Made by a program: the position numbers and the translations under genes
Notes under the pieces: model-generated
Database searches by the model: none
Seen by the model: only the letters and a program-made list of their open reading frames with translations
What the model was told of the DNA's origin: nothing
Assembly: GCF_009017275.1 (NCBI RefSeq)
Contig: NZ_WBZC01000001.1
Location: 26,598-90,597, forward strand
Reading direction: 5' to 3'
Length of the DNA: 64,000 bases
DNA from: Alkaliphilus pronyensis
Lineage (GTDB): Bacteria; Bacillota; Clostridia; Peptostreptococcales; Natronincolaceae
In this document: piece by piece, positions 55,701 through 61,610 of the stretch
Layout of the letters: each line of letters opens with the position of its first letter
How positions within the stretch are numbered: the stretch's first letter is position 1

Positions 55701-56225
55701 TATTCTCATGCCTCGACCACCGCCACCTGCAGCAGCCTTAATCATAACTGGGTATCCACAATAATCGGCAAATTCTCTTGCCTCCTTTTCATTGCTTATT
55801 GGCTTTTCTATTCCTGGTATTGTTGGTACATTAGCATTTTTTGCAACTATCTTTGATTGAATTTTATCCCCTAGTTTTTCAATCATAGTATGATGGGGTC
55901 CTATAAATGCAATACCTGCCTCACTACATTTTCTTGCAAATTCAGGATTCTCTGCTAAAAACCCGTAGCCTGGATGTATTGCGTCTACCCCTTTTTTTAG
56001 GGCAAGACCAATTATTTCATCAATACTTAAATAAGCTTCAATCGGACCTTTATTCTTGCCTATTAAATACGACTCGTCTGCCTTTGTTCTAAATAACGAG
56101 GTTTTATCCTCGTTTGAATAAACTGCCACTGTTCTAATGCCAAGCTCGTTGCAGGCTCTAAAGATTCTTATGGCAATCTCACCGCGATTGGCAACCAAAA
56201 CCCTTTTAAACCTTTTAATTTTCAT
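52791..56225 (-). CDS. pyc: Pyruvate carboxylase
   Basis: A 1144-residue biotin enzyme converting pyruvate and bicarbonate to oxaloacetate. The biotin carboxylase domain (about 1-450) shows 'VLVANRGEIAIRIFRACNEL', the ATP loop 'KAAAGGGGRGMRIV' and 'FIEMNPRIQVEHTVTE'. The carboxyltransferase domain (about 535-800) shows 'LLTDTTMRDAHQSLMATRVR' and metal ligands in 'HLHTHDTSGN'. The C-terminal biotin carrier domain has the biotinyl-lysine in 'VEAMKMET'. It is full length. ATG at 56223-56225 follows GGGGAG. It supplies oxaloacetate for biosynthesis. A monocistronic gene with its own terminator. Confidence 0.98.
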   Translation of the reverse strand: MKIKRFKRVLVANRGEIAIRIFRACNELGIRTVAVYSNEDKTSLFRTKADESYLIGKNKGPIEAYLSIDEIIGLALKKGVDAIHPGYGFLAENPEFARKCSEAGIAFIGPHHTMIEKLGDKIQSKIVAKNANVPTIPGIEKPISNEKEAREFADYCGYPVMIKAAAGGGGRGMRIVHKEEELMEAFYSAKNEAKKAFGIEDIFIEKFLEKPKHIEVQVLGDQYGNIVHMFERDCSIQRRHQKLIEFTPAITISAEKRKAICEDALKISRAVNYSNAGTVEFLVDIHGDHYFIEMNPRIQVEHTVTEMVTGIDIVQNQILVAQGYSLDSDEIGIRSQEDITTRGYAIQCRVTTEDPANQFAPDTGKIDVYRSGSGFGIRLDGGNGFTGAIVSPYYDSLLVKVTAWSRTFDDAISKSIRSIKELKISGVKTNTGFLVNVLNHETFKKGECDTGFIAEHPLLFDIAPKTNKELKVLRYIGEKVVNETQGDKKEFDVPVVPSVIRPENLSGTKQTLDNGGPQALIEWIKSQKKLLLTDTTMRDAHQSLMATRVRTIDMTKIAKATSVLGKDLFSIEMWGGATFDVAYRFLKESPWDRLEELRRKIPNVLFQMLIRGSNGVGYKNYPDNVIRKFVQESAASGIDVFRIFDSLNWLKGMEISIDEVLKSNKIAEACICYTGDILDTTRDKYSLKYYVDMAKSIEKTGAHILAIKDMAALLKPYAAEKLIKALKNEVSMPIHLHTHDTSGNAVATVLMAAEAGVDIIDTAINSMSGLTSQPALNSVVAALENTSRATGLDLEAIEEISQYWSAVRPVYSQFESELKSGTTEVYKYEIPGGQYSNLKPQVESFGLGHRFKEVKEMYKQVNEMVGDIVKVTPSSKMVGDLAIFMVQNDLTPENIYEKGKELTYPDSVVSYFKGMMGQPMGGFPKKLQEIVLKGEESISCRPGEMLKEENFDSIAKHLEDSFNIEPTIKDILSFSLYPKVFEEYLKYISEYGDLSRMGSDVFFHGLYEGETCEVEIAEGKVLIIKLLEIGKLDGQGNRRVTFEVNGNRREISIHDKASGLDNKEEFVKLADPEDKTQIGASIPGTVIKVLVKEGEEVEEKQSLLIVEAMKMETKITSPQKGEVEVINVKENQQVKAGELLIKLK

Positions 56226-56442
56226 GATTACTCACTCCCCTAATACTAAATTCATTTTTGTGGATATATATTCAGTTGTACTAATAATTATTTTCAAAAT
56301 AATTAGTATGATTATATAATAACATTATTAAATTTTCAATATTTTTTATTTTGTTTTTATTTTGCTTTGATGTATAAATATTTTTTTATGGAAATTTTCT
56401 TTAAACTGAAAGTATATAATAATATTCCAACAAATTTAAATA

Positions 56443-56474
56443 AAAATACCCCTTATCATTAAGGAGTATTTTTT
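56443..56474 (-). terminator. Terminator after the nitronate-monooxygenase-like gene
   Basis: AAATACCCCTTA and TAAGGAGTATTT form a stem with loop TCAT, followed by a U run on the minus strand. The 56226-56442 stretch up to pyc is AT-rich with no gene. Confidence 0.8.
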
Positions 56475-56507
56475 GCCTAACAAGTTACAATTATCATTTA
56501 GTTTTCT

Positions 56508-57581
56508 TTATAGGGCTTTAACTGTTTCCTCAACTAATTCCTCCATTAGTTCTTTAACTGGCACTATTTTCTTTAATTTATGAGCATTTTCACCTACAAA
56601 TATTAAACCATTTTCAAGCTTTCCCTTTACTGCATTAATTAGAGCTGTTGAAATACAGTAGGGGCTTTTTAATGGGTCACATGGCCTTAAACAACCATAG
56701 CACTTGGTTATAGGAATGTTATCTAGCTCTAGTTTTTTAATAAACTCATTTCTAATGGCTCTTCCTGGCATTCCAACTGGACTTTTCACCAATACTATAT
56801 CCTCTTTCTTTGCATTAACATATGCCTGTTTATATTTTATATCGGCATCACACTCCTCTGTAGCTGCAAATCTTGTTGCCATTTGCACACCAGAAGCACC
56901 AATTTTTAAGTATTTTGCTATATCTAAACCGTCATATATTCCACCGGCTGCAATTACGGGTATTGCCCTTTGACCTCTATCTTGAAAAGCCTTTAAAGCT
57001 TCAATCACTTCTTTAACAATTTGAGGTAAATCTGGCTTATTCTTGCTTTGAAGCTCCTCCATAGAAAAGCCTAAGTGCCCACCTGCCTCTGGCCCCTCAA
57101 CAATAACCATATCTGGCAAATAGTTATACTTACGCTTCCACACCTTTGTAATAACTGACGCCGCTTTTCCTGAGGATACTATGGGCGCAATTTTAGTTTG
57201 CGAACCCTTAATAAGCTCTGGAAGCTCCGTTGGCAGCCCTGCACCAGAAATTATAATATCAATTTTCTCTTCAACAGCAGCCTTAACCATATCTTTATAG
57301 TTATTAATTGCAACAAGCAGATTTACACCTAAAATACCCTTAGGGCTTAACTCCCTTGCCTTTTTTATTTCTTTTTTCAGACCCCTTACATTGGCCTCAT
57401 TATTATTTGTCTCAAAATCTGGCTCTCTAAAGCCTATTTGAACTCCAGATATTATTCCTACCCCTCCTGCATTTGCTACTGCTGAGGAAAGCTGGGATAA
57501 GGATACACCTACCCCCATTCCCCCTTGAATAATTGGAACTGGTGCAACTAAATCTCCTATACGAAGTGGTGATAATTTCAT
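56508..57581 (-). CDS. Nitronate monooxygenase / FabK-like flavin oxidoreductase
   Basis: A 357-residue FMN TIM-barrel protein. Features are 'VPIIQGGMGVGVSLSQLSSA' at the N-terminus, 'GILGVNLLVAINNY', 'MVIVEGPEAGGHLGFS' with the active-site-region His, and the phosphate-binding 'VIAAGGIYDGLDIAKYLKIG'. The C-terminal third carries a cysteine cluster 'CYGCLRPCDPLKSPYC' (four Cys), not typical of simple nitronate monooxygenases, and suggesting a bound metal or Fe-S cluster. The physiological substrate is uncertain. ATG at 57579-57581 follows AAGGAG. It is monocistronic. Confidence 0.82.
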   Translation of the reverse strand: MKLSPLRIGDLVAPVPIIQGGMGVGVSLSQLSSAVANAGGVGIISGVQIGFREPDFETNNNEANVRGLKKEIKKARELSPKGILGVNLLVAINNYKDMVKAAVEEKIDIIISGAGLPTELPELIKGSQTKIAPIVSSGKAASVITKVWKRKYNYLPDMVIVEGPEAGGHLGFSMEELQSKNKPDLPQIVKEVIEALKAFQDRGQRAIPVIAAGGIYDGLDIAKYLKIGASGVQMATRFAATEECDADIKYKQAYVNAKKEDIVLVKSPVGMPGRAIRNEFIKKLELDNIPITKCYGCLRPCDPLKSPYCISTALINAVKGKLENGLIFVGENAHKLKKIVPVKELMEELVEETVKAL

Positions 57582-57702
57582 TTCATCTACTCCTTGTTAA
57601 CTTATTATTATTATTTATTAATTATTTTATCATATATTTTGTACAAGTAACCCTAAATATCTTCCTTTATTATAAAGAAAACTTATTTTCACTTATTTTA
57701 GA

Positions 57703-57762
57703 AGCTTGGTGGTACTTATCTCCCCCTTAGTAAGCGGTAGTGTTAGTAATACCCCAGAGATA
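57703..57762 (+). repeat. Dispersed palindromic repeat, copy B
   Basis: This 60-base stretch aligns without gaps to the minus strand of copy A, with 49 identities. Shared blocks include AGCTTGGTG, ACTTATCTCCC, AAGCGG and TTAGTAA. The palindromic core is more decayed here (TCCCCCTTA against TAAGCGGTA). It lies in the 271-base gap between the divergent flavin oxidoreductase and PpiC genes. Confidence 0.6.
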
Positions 57763-57852
57763 GTAGCAATTATGTAAACTGTGTAATTGGACATTAATGT
57801 ATTTTTTTGATATGATGACATGGATACCAATCATAAAGGAGCGTTTTAAAAA

Positions 57853-58602
57853 ATGGATAATAACAAAGTTTTAGCAGTAGTAGGAGGCAAAAAAATTACA
57901 CAGAGTGATTTAGATAATGTTTTAAAAAGCATTGATCCTCAACAGGCTAAGCAATTTTACTCTGAAGAAGGCAAAAATAAGCTATTACAGGAGCTAGTTA
58001 GTCAAGAATTATTGTACCTAGATGCATTAGATACAAAGCTTCAAGAGGAGCCTCAGTATTTATTAGAGGTTGAAAGGGTTAAGGTAAACCTGTTAAAGCA
58101 GTTTGCCATCAGTAGAGCTATTGCCAATGTCACCGTAACAGAAGATGAGGCATTAAGCTATTATAACGATAACTCCGCAAGCTTTAAAAGCCCAGAATCA
58201 ATTAGTGCAAGTCATATTCTTGTAGAGTCCGAGGAATCAGCCAATAAAATTATTGATGAGATTAATGACGGTTTAGAGTTTAAGGATGCAGCCGCTAAAT
58301 ACTCAAAATGTCCTTCTAAAGAAAAGGGTGGGGAATTAGGCTATTTTACTAAGGGAAAAATGGTACCAGAATTTGAGGAAGCTGTATTTAAAATGGAGGT
58401 TAATGAGTTAAGTGCACCAGTAAAGACTCAATTTGGTTATCATATTATAAAGGTCCTTGATAAGAAGCCTGAAACACTTCATTCATTTGAAGAGATAAAA
58501 AATCATTTAACTCAACAAATGCTATCACAAAAACAACAGGAGGTATTTTACAATAAGGTAGAAGCCCTAAAGGTTAAGTACCCTGTTGAAATAATGATTT
58601 AA
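57853..58602 (+). CDS. Parvulin-type peptidyl-prolyl isomerase without signal peptide
   Basis: A 249-residue protein. A helical N-terminal chaperone-like region (about 1-115: 'DNNKVLAVVGGKKITQSDLD', 'LLQELVSQELLYLDAL') is followed by a PpiC rotamase domain (about 117-205: 'ISASHILVESEESANKII', 'CPSKEKGGELGYFTKGKMVP', 'FGYHIIKVLDK'). It resembles PrsA/SurA folding factors, but no signal peptide or lipobox is visible, so it is probably cytoplasmic, as in several clostridia. ATG at 57853 follows AAAGGAGCG. It has its own terminator. Confidence 0.9.
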   Translation: MDNNKVLAVVGGKKITQSDLDNVLKSIDPQQAKQFYSEEGKNKLLQELVSQELLYLDALDTKLQEEPQYLLEVERVKVNLLKQFAISRAIANVTVTEDEALSYYNDNSASFKSPESISASHILVESEESANKIIDEINDGLEFKDAAAKYSKCPSKEKGGELGYFTKGKMVPEFEEAVFKMEVNELSAPVKTQFGYHIIKVLDKKPETLHSFEEIKNHLTQQMLSQKQQEVFYNKVEALKVKYPVEIMI

Positions 58603-58619
58603 GTCAGCACTACACATGT

Positions 58620-58648
58620 AAAAGCCTATCAAATGGATAGGCTTTTTT
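58620..58648 (+). terminator. Terminator after the ppiC gene
   Basis: GCCTATC/GATAGGC hairpin followed by seven T. Confidence 0.9.
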
Positions 58649-58713
58649 TATCACCTATAATAGCTTTTTGAATATTATAAGTAGAAAGCTATTTTTAAAG
58701 GTGGTGACTTTTT

Positions 58714-60030
58714 GTGTACATTCAGCATAACTGGAATTTTCGAAGCCTAGTTTGTGGTGTGAATACTAAAATTCCAATTAACTCAGGGGAATACGTTACA
58801 GCCATCAACTTTGATAATGCAGCTACCACTCCTCCCTTTAATTATGTTCTTCAGGAGATTGTAAGATTTGCTCCATGGTACTCTTCAATTCATCGGGGAA
58901 CTGGCTATAAATCTCAGCTTTCTTCAAGCATATATGAAGCCTCAAGAAAGGTAGTGGCGAATTTTGTAAATGCTAACTTATCTAGTAGCACTGTTATATA
59001 TGTTAAAAATACCACAGAGGCAATTAATAAGGTAGCTCGACATCTTGCTGGCTCACCTGATGATGTTATAATTAGTAGCTCTATGGAGCATCATTCAAAT
59101 GACTTGCCCTATAGAAGCAAGTTTAAAGTAGAGTATATTTCACTTGACAATAAAGGTAGATTAGATATTAAGGACCTAAGTAATAGGCTTAGCAAGCATA
59201 AGGGAAGGGTTAAGCTAGTGGCAATAACTGGAGCATCAAATGTTACTGGCCTTATAAATCCTGTAAATTCCATTGCAGCTTTATGTCATAAGCATAATTC
59301 TAAAATTTTAGTTGATGGTGCTCAATTAATACCCCATCACCCTTTTGATATGTCTCCTAAGGATCCAATAGAGCATATTGATTTTTTAGTTTTTTCCTCC
59401 CATAAAATGTATGCTCCCTTTGGAATTGGAGTATTGGTAGCTCCTAAAGAGGTTTTTACTAACCCTTCAGATCAAGTTGGTGGAGGTACTGTTGACTTGG
59501 TAACCCATGATTATGTTAAATGGGCAGAGCTTCCAAATCGTGAGGAGGCAGGCACCCCTAATCTAATAGGTGTAGTAGCTCTTACCTCAGCAATAAATAT
59601 GCTTTCATATGTTGGCTTAAGCAAAATATCAGCCCATGAATTATCCTTATGTGAATATGCATTTAATGAGCTTAATAGAATTGATGGTATAAGCCTCTAT
59701 GGAGACACAGACATTGTTGACAGAGTAGCTATTATTCCTTTTAATATAGATGGAATACCCCACGATATTACAGCTAAAATATTGTCTTATGAGGGTGGTA
59801 TTGCAGTTAGAAATGGCTGTTTTTGTGCACAGCCCTACATACAAAAGCTACTAAAGATTAGCGAAAGAGATATAGAAGATAGAATAAAAAATCCAGCACT
59901 ACCTCATCCTGGTGTTGTTAGACTTAGCTTTGGATTATATAACACCCATAATGAGGTGGCCTATCTAATAAAGCTGTTAAAAAAAATAATTAAAAATAAA
60001 AATTACTACTATAGATTATATAAGGATTAA
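58714..60030 (+). CDS. Class V aminotransferase, cysteine-desulfurase-like
   Basis: A 438-residue PLP enzyme with SufS/CsdA-type features: 'INFDNAATTPPFNYVL', 'VKNTTEAINKVARHL', 'MEHHSNDLPYR', 'LVDGAQLIPHHPFDM', the PLP lysine in 'VFSSHKMYAPFGIG', and an active-site cysteine candidate in 'RNGCFCAQPYI'. It should release sulfur from cysteine as a protein persulfide. The start is GTG at 58714 behind AAAGGTGGTGA. A DsrE-like sulfur-handling protein follows 107 bases downstream, so the two may act together (inference). It is longer than typical SufS by an N-terminal extension of about 25 residues. Confidence 0.86.
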   Translation: MYIQHNWNFRSLVCGVNTKIPINSGEYVTAINFDNAATTPPFNYVLQEIVRFAPWYSSIHRGTGYKSQLSSSIYEASRKVVANFVNANLSSSTVIYVKNTTEAINKVARHLAGSPDDVIISSSMEHHSNDLPYRSKFKVEYISLDNKGRLDIKDLSNRLSKHKGRVKLVAITGASNVTGLINPVNSIAALCHKHNSKILVDGAQLIPHHPFDMSPKDPIEHIDFLVFSSHKMYAPFGIGVLVAPKEVFTNPSDQVGGGTVDLVTHDYVKWAELPNREEAGTPNLIGVVALTSAINMLSYVGLSKISAHELSLCEYAFNELNRIDGISLYGDTDIVDRVAIIPFNIDGIPHDITAKILSYEGGIAVRNGCFCAQPYIQKLLKISERDIEDRIKNPALPHPGVVRLSFGLYNTHNEVAYLIKLLKKIIKNKNYYYRLYKD

Positions 60031-60137
60031 AGGTGTAGCTTTTTTACATTATAAAAAAAGATTAATTACTGCTTTTGCTTTATTATTATAGTTTTTGGAT
60101 AAACTAATTTTAATAAATAAAAAAGGAGTAGTTTGTC

Positions 60138-60614
60138 TTGAGCAAAAAAGTAAACCTATTGATGTTTAGTGGTGAATTTGATAAAGCATTAGCGGCTTTT
60201 ATCTTAGCAAATACAGCAAGGGATATGAAGCATGATGTAACGATGTTTTTTACTTTTTGGGGTTTATTTTTAGTAAAAGACCCTAACAAATTCTCAGATG
60301 AGGATAAAACCACCTACGAAAAACTCTTTAGTATGATGACCCCCAAAGGGATTGGAGATTTGCCACTGTCTAAAATGAATTTTGCTGGTATTGGAAAAGA
60401 TATGCTGAAGGAAATGATGCTTGATGATGACACCCCACCTCTATCTGCCTTTCTGAAGGGAGCTATTAACAAAGGGGTTAAATTTTATGGCTGTAAGCTT
60501 TCAATGGAGGTCATGGGTCTTAAAAAAGAAGAAATGCTGGATCAATTGGAGGTAGTAGATGCAAAGACCTATATGGAGGATGCTTTAGCCTCTGACATGC
60601 AGCTATTTATTTAG
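60138..60614 (+). CDS. DsrE/DsrF/DrsH-like family protein
   Basis: A 158-residue soluble protein of the DsrE/F-like fold: 'VNLLMFSGEFDKALAAFILA', 'HDVTMFFTFWGLFLVKD', 'MNFAGIGKDMLKEMML' and 'GVKFYGCKLSMEVMGLKKEE'. The single conserved Cys in 'FYGCKLS' is the usual persulfide-carrying position. Homologues move sulfane sulfur between proteins. The start is TTG at 60138 behind AAAGGAG. Its position after a cysteine-desulfurase-like gene fits a persulfide relay. Confidence 0.85.
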   Translation: MSKKVNLLMFSGEFDKALAAFILANTARDMKHDVTMFFTFWGLFLVKDPNKFSDEDKTTYEKLFSMMTPKGIGDLPLSKMNFAGIGKDMLKEMMLDDDTPPLSAFLKGAINKGVKFYGCKLSMEVMGLKKEEMLDQLEVVDAKTYMEDALASDMQLFI

Positions 60615-60675
60615 CAGCCTACACACTTCCAGCTATTTATAATATTACAGTTATATTACATTTAATATAAAAGTG

Positions 60676-60704
60676 TTGTAATTTTTATTATTATACCATA
60701 TAAT
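60676..60704 (+). promoter_or_regulatory. Sigma-A promoter of the micro-ORF cluster
   Basis: TTGTAA (60676-60681), a 17-base spacer and TATAAT (60699-60704), 45 bases upstream of the first micro-ORF. The -10 is a perfect consensus. Confidence 0.65.
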
Positions 60705-60748
60705 ATCTCGTGTAGTAATAAATACCATAGAAAAGGAGGTCGTGCAAC

Positions 60749-60826
60749 GTGATTAACAATAATAAATTAGTTTTCAAATGCATGTCTTTACAATTAAATA
60801 ATAATGCACGACTTATGCTTCTGTAA
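60749..60826 (+). CDS. Micro-ORF 1 (25 codons)
   Basis: GTG start at 60749 behind AAAAGGAGG, TAA at 60824-60826. The product begins 'MINNNKLVFKCMS' and ends 'NARLMLL'. It has a consensus promoter upstream and a terminator 37 bases downstream, so a small dedicated transcript is likely. No known family. Confidence 0.5.
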   Translation: MINNNKLVFKCMSLQLNNNARLMLL

Positions 60827-60862
60827 AAACAGCTACTATTTATTTATGTAAAATAGAAATTT

Positions 60863-60899
60863 AAGCCATAGGTTGTGTAATTTATACCTGTGGCTTTTT
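60863..60899 (+). terminator. Terminator after micro-ORF 1
   Basis: AAGCCATAGGT pairs with ACCTGTGGCTT (one G-U) and is followed by TTTTATATTTTT. Confidence 0.8.
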
Positions 60900-60930
60900 A
60901 TATTTTTAGACCCACTTAATAGGATGTAGT

Positions 60931-60969
60931 ATGCTCAATTTTAAGCATAGCTATCTTTTAAGGCCATAG
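60931..60969 (+). CDS. Possible micro-ORF (12 codons)
   Basis: ATG at 60931 with AGGATG 4 bases upstream; product 'MLNFKHSYLLRP'. Its stop codon lies inside the next terminator hairpin. This is the weakest member of the cluster and could be chance. Confidence 0.25.
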   Translation: MLNFKHSYLLRP

Positions 60970-60989
60970 AATAATCTATGGCTTTTTTT
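60963..60989 (+). terminator. Second terminator in the micro-ORF cluster
   Basis: GCCATAGA/TCTATGGC stem with loop ATAA followed by seven T. The GCCATAG arm resembles the arm of the preceding terminator. Confidence 0.8.
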
Positions 60990-61044
60990 ATTAAATATAA
61001 TGTATAAAACTCCATTACATTATTAGAAAGGAGCTGATTAAAAA

Positions 61045-61077
61045 ATGATCAAAATTAAAATGGTGATTAAGCTTTAA
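61045..61077 (+). CDS. Micro-ORF 2 (10 codons)
   Basis: ATG at 61045, 7-10 bases after AAAGGAG; product 'MIKIKMVIKL', alternating basic and hydrophobic residues. The strong ribosome binding site is the main support. Confidence 0.35.
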   Translation: MIKIKMVIKL

Positions 61078-61115
61078 GAAAAACAACTATAAAATAATCT
61101 TAGGAGGTAGATCAA

Positions 61116-61283
61116 ATGTCAGTATTAAATTTTACATTTAGATTTAATTCATATCAAATAGCTTTTAACATCAATAAAAACCAAGGGAATAACAGGCTTA
61201 TAATAGATAATGAGTTTGAGTATGTTGAAAAAATAAGGGAAGCTGCCGAAAAACAGTTTCACTTTATGGCAAAAACATTCTAA
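61116..61283 (+). CDS. Micro-ORF 3 (55 residues), paralogue of the 61-residue protein at 61391
   Basis: ATG at 61116 follows AGGAGG with 9-base spacing. The product starts 'MSVLNFTFRFNSYQIAFNIN', alternating hydrophobic and polar residues as in beta strands, then a charged helix 'EYVEKIREAAEKQFHFMAKT'. No signal peptide, no cysteine. It resembles the N-terminus of the 61-residue product downstream, which supports both being real. Function unknown. Confidence 0.6.
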   Translation: MSVLNFTFRFNSYQIAFNINKNQGNNRLIIDNEFEYVEKIREAAEKQFHFMAKTF

Positions 61284-61305
61284 TTCTATTATAGGGGGTT
61301 AAAAA

Positions 61306-61365
61306 ATGAAACAATATTCAATTGAATTTCATACATTTAAATTGAATGAGGCACTATTCTTATGA
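61306..61365 (+). CDS. Micro-ORF 4 (19 codons)
   Basis: ATG at 61306 follows AGGGGG; product 'MKQYSIEFHTFKLNEALFL'. Again it begins with alternating strand-like residues. Located 22 bases after micro-ORF 3 and 25 bases before the 61-residue gene, suggesting one transcript. Confidence 0.4.
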   Translation: MKQYSIEFHTFKLNEALFL

Positions 61366-61390
61366 AACTAAAATACGGAGGTAGATATAA

Positions 61391-61576
61391 ATGTCTTTAG
61401 TTGATTTATCACTAAACATAGCAAATTTTAATATAAGGCTTAATATTAACAAGGAAAAGGTTAATAAAATAGAAAGCTTAGATAAGGTTCTTCGAAATGA
61501 GAAGGCCTATAATGAGGCTGTTGATAATATAGAGCTTATAAAAGCTAATTTGCATAATATGAATATTTTTAAGTAA
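61391..61576 (+). CDS. Micro-ORF 5 (61 residues), paralogue of the 55-residue protein
   Basis: ATG at 61391 follows GGAGG. The product begins 'MSLVDLSLNIANFNIRLNIN', matching the pattern of micro-ORF 3 ('FNIRLNINK' against 'YQIAFNINK'), then a charged helical part 'KIESLDKVLRNEKAYNEAVD'. Its stop is followed by a strong terminator. No recognised family. It is soluble by composition, and could be a small regulator, toxin or structural peptide; nothing in the sequence decides. Confidence 0.62.
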   Translation: MSLVDLSLNIANFNIRLNINKEKVNKIESLDKVLRNEKAYNEAVDNIELIKANLHNMNIFK

Positions 61577-61580
61577 AAAT

Positions 61581-61610
61581 CTGAGGTGAATAATTAGTTA
61601 TTCACCTCAG
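61581..61610. terminator. Bidirectional terminator between the micro-ORF cluster and the helicase gene
   Basis: CTGAGGTGAATAA pairs with TTATTCACCTCAG (13 bp, loop TTAG with the overlap). The helicase stop codon is inside it, and T-rich sequence follows on both strands. Confidence 0.85.
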
